Below the pieces are notes generated by a model. The model was given only the letters and a program-made list of their open reading frames with translations, ran no database searches and was not told where the DNA came from. This document shows positions 29,887 to 37,018 of a stretch of DNA of 42,681 nucleotides, piece after piece; positions within the stretch are counted from its first letter, which is position 1; each line of letters begins with the position of its first letter. A program made the translations under genes and the position numbers. The DNA is taken from positions 1-42,681 of IMG/VR virus record IMGVR_UViG_3300026078_000307. One strand, written 5' to 3'. This DNA comes from a virus.

Positions 29887-30351
29887 TTACGTATCCCCCT
29901 GCGAGATGAAGGCCGACATGGCGGCTTCTTCCTTTCGCGCGGCCTTGTCGATCAAGCGCAGCACATGGATATAGGCCTCATATTTCCCAGCCCGATCCGA
30001 GCGTTTGACGTGCCAGAGTTCTCTGGCAATGTCGGCCCAGAGACGACGGAGCGGGGACCGTCGCTTGAAAGTTTGACGGCCCCCATCCGAACGCTCGCTA
30101 GTCTGGGCGTTGCGGGCTCGTGGCGAATAGAGCAGGTTTTCAGCCACGAGCTTCTGACGGCGATCTCTCTTCGCCGCCAACACGTCGGGCCATTGGGCCG
30201 TCAGTGTCCCTGTGGCCCGCTTAGCAACACTGCGGGCGAAATTGTGTGGCAGATCGCAGCCATGAGCATGAGCCGCATTCTCGACCGCGCCCGCCACTAT
30301 GCGCAAGGTCCGATACTGCGATGGCGTCGCACGTTTCCACAGACTAGCCAT
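29887..30351 (-). CDS. Conserved rhizobial phage protein
   Basis: This 154-aa basic protein begins ASLWKRATPSQYRTLRIVAG, continues NFARSVAKRATGTLTAQWPD, and ends with a helical region with LRRLWADIARELWHVKRS. I recognise the WKRATPSQYRTLRIV...ARS.AKRA.GTL.AQWPDVLA pattern from rhizobial genomes and prophages. Its basic charge fits nucleic-acid binding, but no function is known. GGAG lies 9 nt before the ATG. Confidence 0.75.
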   Translation of the reverse strand: MASLWKRATPSQYRTLRIVAGAVENAAHAHGCDLPHNFARSVAKRATGTLTAQWPDVLAAKRDRRQKLVAENLLYSPRARNAQTSERSDGGRQTFKRRSPLRRLWADIARELWHVKRSDRAGKYEAYIHVLRLIDKAARKEEAAMSAFISQGDT

Positions 30352-30472
30352 CAGATCGCTCCTGTGAAACTATCGCGGCAAACACATAGATGGCGACTAC
30401 GACCACGATCGGGATAGCGAACACAATCCATCGTGGGTAGAGGGTGTTTCCGATCCAGATCAGATCAGTCAT
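30344..30472 (-). CDS. 42-aa single-pass membrane protein
   Basis: The protein begins TDLIWIGNTLYPRW and has a strong transmembrane helix IVFAIPIVVVVAIYVFAAIV (about residues 16-35), ending SQERSDG. GAGAGG lies about 4 nt upstream of the ATG. Its 3' end overlaps the next gene start by 8 bp. This is one of several tiny membrane proteins scattered through the leftward operon. No homolog is recalled. Confidence 0.6.
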   Translation of the reverse strand: MTDLIWIGNTLYPRWIVFAIPIVVVVAIYVFAAIVSQERSDG

Positions 30473-30518
30473 GGTGCCTCTCATCGTGAAATATCGCGCA
30501 GTAGCGCTGAATCATCAT
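30465..30518 (-). CDS. Possible 17-residue coupled micro-ORF
   Basis: This 17-codon frame (MIQRYCAIFHDERHHD after a double Met) begins in ATGA overlap with the stop of the upstream gene. It ends 8 nt inside the next gene. It would carry ribosomes across the gap between two genes. The peptide may have no function of its own; the evidence is only the overlap pattern. Confidence 0.25.
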   Translation of the reverse strand: MMIQRYCAIFHDERHHD

Positions 30519-30730
30519 TGACCCTGCGCGCCCTTCCATCTGTCGCGGCCGGCGTCGTGCTGCTTCGCCATCACCGCACGGTGTATGCTCATCTCCGGAT
30601 CGAGCAGATTGAGAATTAGCGACCGGCAGCGCTCGTAGTCCGCAATATCGCCATCCTGTTCCGGGCGCGAGGCCATGCGGAATATGCGGCCAAGGGCGAG
30701 ATTTACGGTCGTGGCTTGCTCGTTGGTCAT
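30515..30730 (-). CDS. Hypothetical helical protein
   Basis: This 71-aa protein contains NEQATTVNLALGRIFRMASR, IADYERCRSLILNLLDPEMS and AKQHDAGRDRWKGA. AAGGGG lies 8 nt before the ATG. It is the first leftward gene after the second RHH control region, in the same relation as 25635-25859 has to the first. Family unknown. Confidence 0.65.
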   Translation of the reverse strand: MTNEQATTVNLALGRIFRMASRPEQDGDIADYERCRSLILNLLDPEMSIHRAVMAKQHDAGRDRWKGAQGQ

Positions 30731-30753
30731 TTGCGAACCCCTTGCGTTGATTT

Positions 30754-30815
30754 CTGATATGAGTTATATATCGCATATGACTTATCGTCAATACCTCATA
30801 TGAGAAATAATCGAC
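30754..30815. promoter_or_regulatory. RHH control region, copy 2
   Basis: The region is 56/62 identical to 25921-25982. Boxes are CTGATATGAG at 30754-30763, a degraded CGCATATGAC at 30772-30781, and a perfect CTCATATGAG at 30795-30804. Differences cluster in and around the middle box, so binding may differ between the two copies. It ends at the start of RHH gene 2. Confidence 0.8.
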
Positions 30816-30983
30816 ATGGGAAGAAAAAAACTTTGGCATGAGGATATGCAGGCCAGATTCCCCGAAGGAACGTTCGAGGCAATCGACGAGGTTTTGGAAG
30901 AGGGCGAAGACCGGACACAATTTGTGCGCTGCGCCGTTGAGCGTGAACTGCAATACCGGCTGAAGCGGCAGAAAAAGTCATAG
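30816..30983 (+). CDS. Ribbon-helix-helix regulator, copy 2
   Basis: This 55-aa protein is a paralog of 25983-26141 (37 of 52 aligned residues identical). It has GRKKLWHEDMQARFPEGTF, then the helices FEAIDEVLEEGEDR and TQFVRCAVERELQYR. The proline in RFPEG is typical of RHH strands; copy 1 has Glu there. A Cys replaces Glu in helix 2. Rightward and antisense to its neighbours, it converges on 30978-31364 with a 6-bp overlap. Role as for copy 1: a dimeric repressor of its own control region and of the divergent leftward segment. Confidence 0.8.
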   Translation: MGRKKLWHEDMQARFPEGTFEAIDEVLEEGEDRTQFVRCAVERELQYRLKRQKKS

Positions 30984-31364
30984 TCGCTCCTGCGGAGCAA
31001 CTGCGGTTAAGACGGGCTCATTTAGGAATTCGGCCGTCTCGCGCGTGAGGTGGTGTTTCGCCAGGTCATATCCGCTTACGACCCAGCCGCCATTTTTGGC
31101 GACATTTTCCCAGCGGTGTAGCAGCGAAATGGCATCACGCTGCCGGCCCAGTTCGTGCGCTTGCCGGTCAACCTGTCCCATCCACATATCGCGGTTGCGA
31201 GCGATGCGATCTCGGTCGGATCGAATGGCGGAGATCTCTGCAGCCATCTGAGCGATATCGTGCAGCGCCATCGTCAGCACGTTCTCGGCCTGCGCCGCAC
31301 TGCCTTCAACAACAGCCTTCGGTTTGACGTGTGACCACGCTTCCGGCTCGTGGAAAACCTTCAT
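30978..31364 (-). CDS. Hypothetical coiled-coil protein
   Basis: This 128-aa protein has a long helix in the middle (LTMALHDIAQMAAEISAIRS, DRQAHELGRQRDAISLLHRW). A C-terminal module follows: NGGWVVSGYDLAKHHLTRET. GGGGG lies 7 nt before the ATG, and the start overlaps the previous stop as ATGA. It ends the first segment of the leftward operon, meeting RHH gene 2. Unknown function. Confidence 0.6.
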   Translation of the reverse strand: MKVFHEPEAWSHVKPKAVVEGSAAQAENVLTMALHDIAQMAAEISAIRSDRDRIARNRDMWMGQVDRQAHELGRQRDAISLLHRWENVAKNGGWVVSGYDLAKHHLTRETAEFLNEPVLTAVAPQERL

Positions 31365-31750
31365 TGATTTCCCCCGGATGAATCTATGGGGCATGATGTC
31401 GATGACAACGCGCAGAACTTGCGCGCCCGGCGGAAGTCGCCAACGGTCAGAACATCGCCGTCGTGTCTGAACCACTCGTCTTGATCGGCGCCGTCGATGC
31501 CAACGTCGATAGAAGCGAACGGTCCCAATGCTGTGCGCGCTATCTCGACCTGACTGCGCAATAGAGCGATCTCGGCCTTCATGGCGTCGTAGCTGTTGAC
31601 TGCCTCGACGATAAAGGCGGCGTTTGCTTCCCAATTCTTGGAGTTCTCCGGATGGTTGGGGACGCGGGCGATGACTGCAACGTCATCCCGATCGGTCGGG
31701 AGAATGCCTTCGCTATCGCAGATCCACGGCGTCGGCGCGTGCTCAGCCAT
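31361..31750 (-). CDS. Hypothetical phage early protein
   Basis: This 129-aa protein carries features of a common phage protein type: HAPTPWICDSEGILPTDRDD, WEANAAFIVEAVNSYDAMKA, then a helix EIALLRSQVEIARTALGPFA. NAAFIV.AVN is the family hallmark I know from many phages, with no defined role. It overlaps the upstream gene by 8 bp and the downstream gene by ATGA. Confidence 0.65.
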   Translation of the reverse strand: MAEHAPTPWICDSEGILPTDRDDVAVIARVPNHPENSKNWEANAAFIVEAVNSYDAMKAEIALLRSQVEIARTALGPFASIDVGIDGADQDEWFRHDGDVLTVGDFRRARKFCALSSTSCPIDSSGGNQ

Positions 31751-32507
31751 TGGAGCCCTCCTTGGTTTCCACCCCACCCGGTATGTGGCGGGTAGCTTGG
31801 GCGTCCAGCTCGCGCAGCGCTGCATCGACGCCGTCCAGTACAGCGGCCTGGATTTCATCGCCCTGAATGCTTCCGTCATCAGCGACGTATTTGCGGGGAT
31901 CGCCGCCGAACGCGGTCAGGCTTGATTTGGCATTAACCAGCGCTTCGCGAACCAAATCATAGTCAAACTTGTCTGCACCTGTCTGTCCTGAACGTCCGGA
32001 AAACTGGGCGTTGAACAACTTCAACAATTCGTCCGTTCGCTGACCGCACCATGTAGTTTCCGTGCCGTCACAAATCTCGGAGTGCATGCAGTTCCCGCCG
32101 CAGATGATGTCTTCGATCGCGTCGGAGAGATTCGGCCCCGGAGCGGGCGCCTCGGGCTGGAGGGCGAGATAGCCTTCAAGAGCATCCTCAAGCATGGCTC
32201 GGTCGCGCTCGGTGGGCGCGTAAGACCCTCCGCCGTCAAACTCAAACCTGTAGTTCTCGATGTACTCGCGGACACTCGGTGATGGTTGGCCGGAATCTCC
32301 TGCGCTCCGGCCGGGCGCGTGTCGGCTCTGACCTGGCTCCCACGCCGCCAGAGCTTGGAGTTCTGTATTCTTTCCTTGGGCAGGATGATCCAGGAGAGCT
32401 GCAGCGCGCTGGTAGCATTCCTGCAGATCCGGCGTCGGCGCCAACTCCGCCATCTCGAGCAGTTGGGCCGACATCTGCTGAGCGTCCATGGCTCGATAGT
32501 CCTTCAT
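31743..32507 (-). CDS. Hypothetical multi-segment protein
   Basis: This 254-aa protein appears built from several segments. It has an N-terminal helix (AQLLEMAELAPTPDLQECYQ), an acidic part with IENYRFEFDGGGSYAPTERD, a Cys-containing part GGNCMHSEICDGTETTWCGQ, and a helical C-terminus (LDGVDAALRELDAQATRH). It may be a fusion of small early proteins. Start at 32507 (ATGA overlap) or 32489 (AAGGA upstream). No family is recognised. Confidence 0.55.
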   Translation of the reverse strand: MKDYRAMDAQQMSAQLLEMAELAPTPDLQECYQRAAALLDHPAQGKNTELQALAAWEPGQSRHAPGRSAGDSGQPSPSVREYIENYRFEFDGGGSYAPTERDRAMLEDALEGYLALQPEAPAPGPNLSDAIEDIICGGNCMHSEICDGTETTWCGQRTDELLKLFNAQFSGRSGQTGADKFDYDLVREALVNAKSSLTAFGGDPRKYVADDGSIQGDEIQAAVLDGVDAALRELDAQATRHIPGGVETKEGSNG

Positions 32508-32632
32508 TGCTCGGTGTCCTGTCCGAAGACGTGCTCGAGAGACGCACTAAAGGCCCAGCCGCCACCGATGAAGATGCCGACGCTGAGGGCCGCTACAATG
32601 GGGATGGCGATGAGGTACGAGCGGAGGGTCAT
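32504..32632 (-). CDS. 42-aa single-pass membrane protein
   Basis: After TLRSY there is one transmembrane helix (LIAIPIVAALSVGIFIGGGW, about residues 7-26), then a short polar tail ending FGQDTEQ. GGAGG lies 4 nt before the ATG. Both ends overlap neighbours by ATGA, so it is firmly part of the coupled operon. Function unknown. Confidence 0.65.
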   Translation of the reverse strand: MTLRSYLIAIPIVAALSVGIFIGGGWAFSASLEHVFGQDTEQ

Positions 32633-33012
32633 GCTGCCTCCGCCTGCTTGGCGCGCGACTGGTTAAATCGATCACGCAAGATGAAACGTCGCTGTAGGCC
32701 AAACCAAAGACCCGTCACTTCATCACGGGCGCGATAGTAGGCATCCTCTACCGCTTCTCTGAGACTTTCGTCGGCGTTGCCATGCATCCAGCAAAGGCAC
32801 GGAACGTTGTTTCTGACCCAAGTCCGGAGATCGACGCAGCGCTCACAGGTTCGAAAGGTGGAAACGCCGTAATCCCAGCAGCCTGAAACGAATTCGTACC
32901 TATCTCCGGGCAAGATCTTCCCCGCGCATTCTTCGCAGGCATATATCTTCCGAGCCTTTCGGGTCTCAGACCGATAGAAGCGGGCGGGCTCCCAGTCGCA
33001 TGAACAGTCCAT
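32629..33012 (-). CDS. Cys-rich probable zinc-binding protein
   Basis: In this 127-aa protein the motif ARKIYACEECAGKILPGDRY, then RTCERCVDLRTWVRN and PCLCWMHGN, gives two CxxC pairs plus extra Cys and His, like a zinc-ribbon found in phage early proteins. The C-terminal half is helical (ESLREAVEDAYYRARDEV). GAGGA lies 8 nt before the ATG. Likely a DNA- or protein-binding accessory; not assignable further. Confidence 0.7.
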   Translation of the reverse strand: MDCSCDWEPARFYRSETRKARKIYACEECAGKILPGDRYEFVSGCWDYGVSTFRTCERCVDLRTWVRNNVPCLCWMHGNADESLREAVEDAYYRARDEVTGLWFGLQRRFILRDRFNQSRAKQAEAA

Positions 33013-33045
33013 GTCAGCGGTCCTCGCGGAGGAAAGAACGGGAGG

Positions 33046-33537
33046 TCATGCGAACACCTCAAGCGGCGTTCCGCTTTTGATGTAGAGCGGATGTTTCGGG
33101 AACCCTGCCTTCGTCTTGCCGAGGCAGAAGATTGCGGGCCGACGCGACCGCAGCATGTTGCGGACTTCAGTGGCCCGCCGCTGTGCCATGTGATGAGCGC
33201 CCCAGGCGCAGATCGCCATATCGCATCGGCCAAGCGCGGCCTCGATCACAATGTCATTGCGTGGCCCGATCGGTTCTGCTGCCTTCTGCAATTCGGCCGG
33301 ATCGGTCGCCCGGAGAGCAAAAAGATTGACGACCTCGAAGCTACCATAGCCAAGACATTTGGAGAGCCGGATGCAGGATCGGATGGTGGCGTCGTCAATC
33401 TCAGCATCCGCTGTGGACGGATTGAGCATGATGAAAAGGCTGCGCGGGAGCTTGTGATCCCATGTCCGGCGCAGCAAATAGCGATACGTCCCGCAGTCGG
33501 ATAGAACGGCATCGCGCTCAAGAAATAGGTCGCTCAT
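33046..33537 (-). CDS. DUF1643-family protein
   Basis: In this 163-aa protein the pattern YRYLLRRTWDHKLPRSLFIM, LNPSTADAEIDDATIRSCIR, YGSFEVVNLFALRATDP and ICAWGAHHMAQRR, then FCLGKTKAGFPKHPLY, is the DUF1643 signature. The biochemical role is unknown, although the family is frequent in phages and mobile elements. Length is complete. It overlaps an upstream 46-codon frame by ATGA. Confidence 0.9.
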   Translation of the reverse strand: MSDLFLERDAVLSDCGTYRYLLRRTWDHKLPRSLFIMLNPSTADAEIDDATIRSCIRLSKCLGYGSFEVVNLFALRATDPAELQKAAEPIGPRNDIVIEAALGRCDMAICAWGAHHMAQRRATEVRNMLRSRRPAIFCLGKTKAGFPKHPLYIKSGTPLEVFA

Positions 33538-33674
33538 TGGCGCTTTCCGGCTGTGGGAAAGAACGGAAGTTTTCGAGAGAACAGGTAAAGTCCTACGTCT
33601 GCCAATTCGTCGAACCGCGCCGGGAAACCGAAAAAATCGGCGCGTTGACCATCCCTGTTACGTCCGGTTGACAC
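33534..33674 (-). CDS. Possible 46-aa protein, GTG start
   Basis: A 47-codon frame fills most of the 149-bp gap between two genes. It encodes STGRNRDGQRADFFGFPARF, then DELADVGLYLFSRKLPFFPT. It ends in ATGA overlap with the DUF1643 gene, and its GTG lies 12 nt after the upstream stop. These placements match the operon style, but composition alone is not convincing. Confidence 0.45.
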   Translation of the reverse strand: MSTGRNRDGQRADFFGFPARFDELADVGLYLFSRKLPFFPTAGKRQ

Positions 33675-33686
33675 TCTCGAAATCTC

Positions 33687-34091
33687 TCAACCGTTCTTGA
33701 TTGCGTTGATGAGTGCGACCTTGGCGGCTGGATAGATGTACGTATCGACCACGCCGTGGCGCACGCGATGCGCAGCCTCATCCCAGGTTGAGCAATCTTT
33801 TTCGGCGATCACGGGCCGGCCCTGCATCTCAGCCCAGATGATCTCCCGGGCCGTTGATTTCCCGATGTAGCCGGGACCAACTACAAAGATCGCGTCTGCG
33901 CGCATCATCTTATTGAAATGGACGAGGTCGAGAATTTCCTTCAGTGAGGCTTCCTCATCCGTCTGCTGAACATTCCTCGGCATTGCCATCGAGATCGTGA
34001 TGACGGACAGGCCGCGTTTTGTCAGTTCGATATTGGCGCGTTCAAAGTTCTCGATGAACTGAGTGCTTCCACAAAGGCAAACCGTGTTCAT
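33687..34091 (-). CDS. Nucleoside 2-deoxyribosyltransferase-like protein
   Basis: This 134-aa protein starts NTVCLCGSTQFIENFERAN and continues KRGLSVITISMAM, then HFNKMMRADAIFVVGPGYIG and KSTAREIIWAEMQGRPVI. This is the Rossmann-like fold of nucleoside 2-deoxyribosyltransferases and related phage proteins, with GYIG.STA.EI..A...G.P as the conserved block. Such proteins may act in nucleotide salvage or modified-nucleotide handling. The catalytic Glu is probably in AREIIWAE, but activity is not proven. Confidence 0.7.
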   Translation of the reverse strand: MNTVCLCGSTQFIENFERANIELTKRGLSVITISMAMPRNVQQTDEEASLKEILDLVHFNKMMRADAIFVVGPGYIGKSTAREIIWAEMQGRPVIAEKDCSTWDEAAHRVRHGVVDTYIYPAAKVALINAIKNG

Positions 34092-34124
34092 GTCCTTGGT
34101 ATCCTTGTGAGATGGCGCATTTCT

Positions 34125-34451
34125 TCAGCTATGAATGCGCACGTTCGAGCGCTTCGGCGTCAGCATCGCTTTGAAAATCGAGATGTCGGTTTTGCGCTCG
34201 ACGACGGGGCGGAAGCGATATGCGCCAAAGGCAGGCTCATATTTGGCGCGGTCTCCCCCGTAGAGCCTGCTCTCATTGCTGATTTCAACGAGACGTACCT
34301 GCAGCCTGTCCGGGTAGTGCGAATTAAATCCGACGCCTATGGAGCGAATTGTATATATCTTCCCTTCAATCGGCCCGATCTCGTCGCCGTAGCCGGTGCC
34401 GTTGAGACTCCACGTCTCGATGCACACCACCTTCTGCCCCACACGAAACAT
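34125..34451 (-). CDS. Conserved small SH3-like phage protein
   Basis: This 108-aa protein begins FRVGQKVVCIETW, continues PIEGKIYTIRSIGVG and DRLQVRLVEISNES, and ends FRPVVERKTDISIFKAML. It is a small beta-barrel type I know from many alphaproteobacterial phages with no role assigned. The conserved C-terminal RFRPVVERKTDISIF is the best identifier. Confidence 0.7.
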   Translation of the reverse strand: MFRVGQKVVCIETWSLNGTGYGDEIGPIEGKIYTIRSIGVGFNSHYPDRLQVRLVEISNESRLYGGDRAKYEPAFGAYRFRPVVERKTDISIFKAMLTPKRSNVRIHS

Positions 34452-34493
34452 AGTTCATCTCCTGTATGAATTATCGGCCACGGGGCCACCCAC

Positions 34494-34886
34494 TCAGCGA
34501 GAATGTCCTGGACTTGCGTCGCGACGAACCACGGTCCCGTCCATCTTCTTCTTGAATGCGCTATCGCGAGAGCATGAGAACGTGCTGCGCTTGCGGATGC
34601 CGAGATGACGCTTGCTGATGCGATCGTTCTTGGCCTTCTGCGCGAGGTCTGCCTTCGTCTTGGTCTTGTGTGGCGCAGCCAGTGCTGGCGCCATGTTGCT
34701 TTCGCGATGCTCGCCGCCGTTGCACAGCGCGATGATATGCTCCAGATCCCAGGTATCGGCAGCGGTGATCTTGCGCTTTGAGATGTGACAGATGCCGCCG
34801 TGATTTTTAAAGATGCGCAGCCGCACATAGTCGGGCACCTTGGCGTCGTCGGTCTTGCCGATCCATTCAGAGGTTGCGCGGGTCAT
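34494..34886 (-). CDS. HNH endonuclease
   Basis: This 130-aa protein has a single HNH fold: GGICHISKRKITAADTWDLE, then HIIALCNGGEHRESNMAP and HKTKTKADLAQKAK. The motif residues are H50 (after DLE), N64 and H73; the usual zinc-binding CxxC pairs are absent (only C33). The rest is basic. It sits in the recombination segment, not next to the terminase, so homing, host-DNA cleavage or recombination are all possible. The stop-start overlap with the upstream gene is ATGA. Confidence 0.85.
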   Translation of the reverse strand: MTRATSEWIGKTDDAKVPDYVRLRIFKNHGGICHISKRKITAADTWDLEHIIALCNGGEHRESNMAPALAAPHKTKTKADLAQKAKNDRISKRHLGIRKRSTFSCSRDSAFKKKMDGTVVRRDASPGHSR

Positions 34887-35395
34887 GCTGCCTCCGCGTG
34901 GGTCATATCCCTGACGCTCACGCCGATCATGCCGGCGATCACTTCCATGATGGCGGTCTTGCTCTCCTGGAATTCCTTCGCTTTCATTGCGCGGCGCGAT
35001 TGGCTCTTGGCCGTCCTGCGAACTACGAGTGGTCCGCGAACAATGACAAGTGAGAAATCGTCAATCGCTCGGAATGTCGATGCCACGCGCAACGCCGCGG
35101 CATTGGTGCCGGCGTCGGTAATGGATTCATCGTAGTACCCGGCATCGATCAGAGCGCGCTTGCGAAGATGCTCCGTTGTCGGATACTGATCCGACAAGCT
35201 TTCCGGCAGGCTCATCCAAGCCTCCCGCAGCCAGCCAAATTCGTGGCGATGGCTCACGTCGGAGCGCTGGTGAACCGGCTCCAAGATGTAGCGCTCTCCG
35301 ACCGCATAGTAGGCATCGGCGCGACGGGGGTTCAAAGGCTTCATCATGCCTTCGTCGGTCCACTCGAAGGCAAGAGGAGGGGCTGTATCAGTCAT
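34883..35395 (-). CDS. Conserved protein next to recombination genes
   Basis: This 170-aa protein contains FEWTDEGMMKPLNPRRADAY, YAVGERYILEPVHQRSDVSH, HEFGWLREAWMSLPESLSDQ, YPTTEHLRKRALIDAGYYDE and RGPLVVRRTAKSQSRRAM. I recall close relatives placed beside YqaJ/ERF genes in alphaproteobacterial phages. No activity is known; a role in recombination or replication is inferred. ATGA overlap links it to both neighbours. Confidence 0.75.
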   Translation of the reverse strand: MTDTAPPLAFEWTDEGMMKPLNPRRADAYYAVGERYILEPVHQRSDVSHRHEFGWLREAWMSLPESLSDQYPTTEHLRKRALIDAGYYDESITDAGTNAAALRVASTFRAIDDFSLVIVRGPLVVRRTAKSQSRRAMKAKEFQESKTAIMEVIAGMIGVSVRDMTHAEAA

Positions 35396-36054
35396 GCGGC
35401 CTCCGCTGATGCTTTGAGATCAGCCAGGAGCGTGCTTCCGTTGTACTGGCGTATCGCCTTAACGGTTTCGGCCAGCTCGTCGTTGAATGCCTTAACGGCG
35501 CCAGCCAGTGTAGCGATGTAGCCATCATCACGGGGCACGCGAACGATCAGCAGCGGGAGGCGAGGGCAGTAGGAAACGAAATCCCACCATTGCCGCTCGG
35601 TCACCCACATGTTGCCTTGCACCTGGGCGCGGTGCTCGCTCGGCAGTTCGCCCTTTAGGAGGCGATCAACCTGAATATGCGGGAGCGCCGTCTTGATCTC
35701 GAGGCCGCCTTCGGAACCGATCAGGGAATCCGGGCTACATCCCTTGTCGCCATTGACGATGAAGCCGACGAGATCGGTGTCCACATCCCGCATCAGCTCA
35801 TAGGCTGAGCGCGCCTCGGCTTCCTGTTCCTTGCCGCGCTCCATGTGCTGGTTGGTGTAAGCCTCCATCGGCTCGCCGGTCAGCAACTCGCCGGCCAGCT
35901 TGAGCATGTAGGTGCGGCGCGTGACGGACTTCCCGCCGTCCTTGCCTTTCGCCATGATGGTCGAGAATTCACTGGCGGTCGGCAGACCCATACGGGCCTG
36001 AAACCACTCGGGCGAACCTTGTTCGCAGGTGATGATGCGCGGTGCCATGCTCAC
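35392..36054 (-). CDS. YqaJ-type viral exonuclease
   Basis: This protein of about 220 aa is of the lambda exonuclease-like nuclease fold. It has ITCEQGSPEWFQARMGLPTA, ASEFSTIMAKG, then the active-site run CSPDSLIGSEGGLEIKTALP (D109, E119-x-K121) and EHRAQVQGNMWVTERQWWD. It would degrade the 5' strand of double-stranded ends to expose single strands for the neighbouring ERF protein. The start is GTG at 36054 (GTGA overlap) or ATG at 36048, which has GGGGGTGA upstream. Confidence 0.92.
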   Translation of the reverse strand: MSMAPRIITCEQGSPEWFQARMGLPTASEFSTIMAKGKDGGKSVTRRTYMLKLAGELLTGEPMEAYTNQHMERGKEQEAEARSAYELMRDVDTDLVGFIVNGDKGCSPDSLIGSEGGLEIKTALPHIQVDRLLKGELPSEHRAQVQGNMWVTERQWWDFVSYCPRLPLLIVRVPRDDGYIATLAGAVKAFNDELAETVKAIRQYNGSTLLADLKASAEAA

Positions 36055-36833
36055 CCCCGCGCCTTAGCGTTGAGCATGTTGACTGCTTCCTGATAGCGCT
36101 TGGCCGGAAGCTGACTGACCTGATCAAGCTCAAAGAACTTAAGGAACTTGTCTTTGTTCGCGTTGACGCTCTCGATCATTGCTTGCAGATCGTCGGCCTG
36201 ATCCTGTGTGATGGTTTCAGGGGCGCCCGCAGCCTTTCCATCGTCATCCTGCCCGCGGGTGGTGATGTTGAGCAGATTGATGGCGGTGTAGCGCTTGCCA
36301 TAGCTGTTTGACGAGCCGACAGCCTGAACAGCATTCTTGCTGCCGGTGCTATCGTGCTGCAGGGTGAAGGTATCCTCCTCACGATGCCCATCGCGGTGAG
36401 CAAGGATGCCAGTGACAGTGACCAAGCCTTCCGGAGTGCGCCCAGCGCGGAATGTCAGCGAGAAGCCATGGGCCGCGAGGATCGGTCGGATAGCCTCGTT
36501 GATGTCCTCCCACAATGCGTAGGGCGTGGACTGCTGGATGGCGCCGGTGCGGTCACCATTTCCATCTTTCTTGCGGACCTCGATCTTGCCCTTGCGATCG
36601 ATCGTCGGCAGCTGCGGCTGCATTTCAGCCATTGCCGCATCGAAAGCCACGCGAGCCCGCGCGGCATCCCGGTCCTCCTGCAGCTTCATCAACCGTTCCA
36701 GCTTGTCGATATCGACGGCCGGATCACGCGCCGCGCGCTCAATCATGCTGAGGACTGCGGCCGTCTCGGAAAGGGCCGGCGGGTAGGAAACCGGTCCAGA
36801 AATCTCGCGAAGGTTTTCAGCGGGCAAACTCAT
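36051..36833 (-). CDS. erf: ERF-family single-strand annealing protein
   Basis: In this 260-aa protein the ERF core is visible: ARVAFDAAMAEMQPQLPTID, YALWEDINEAIRPILAAHGF, LTFRAGRTPEGLVTVTGILA, then AVGSSNSYGKRYTAINLLNI and the acidic TTRGQDDDG end of the domain. It anneals complementary strands in phage recombination. The pair with the exonuclease makes a lambda Red-like system. The C-terminal 50 residues are helical and variable, as usual. TAATG overlap joins it to the upstream gene. Confidence 0.93.
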   Translation of the reverse strand: MSLPAENLREISGPVSYPPALSETAAVLSMIERAARDPAVDIDKLERLMKLQEDRDAARARVAFDAAMAEMQPQLPTIDRKGKIEVRKKDGNGDRTGAIQQSTPYALWEDINEAIRPILAAHGFSLTFRAGRTPEGLVTVTGILAHRDGHREEDTFTLQHDSTGSKNAVQAVGSSNSYGKRYTAINLLNITTRGQDDDGKAAGAPETITQDQADDLQAMIESVNANKDKFLKFFELDQVSQLPAKRYQEAVNMLNAKARG

Positions 36834-37018
36834 TACTTCCTCCCAATGACTTGACGAATGATTTCGAGATCGCGCTCAAAGGCGCTGTCGAGACGCTTGG
36901 CGAAGAAGTGCATTCGCTCGTTGGCTTCGAGCGAGAACGTACCGGCGCGGCGCTCGGCCTCGTAGTAGCGGGCGAGGGCCTGTTCGCGCTCAATCGGCGA
37001 CAAGGGGAGGCGACGCAT
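36833..37018 (-). CDS. Small helical protein
   Basis: This protein of about 61 aa contains RRLPLSPIEREQALARYYEA and NERMHFFAKRLDSAFERDLE. It is helical and basic. GGAGG lies about 7 nt before the ATG, and the start shares one base with the upstream stop. It is the second gene of the leftward operon. Unknown function. Confidence 0.65.
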   Translation of the reverse strand: MRRLPLSPIEREQALARYYEAERRAGTFSLEANERMHFFAKRLDSAFERDLEIIRQVIGRK

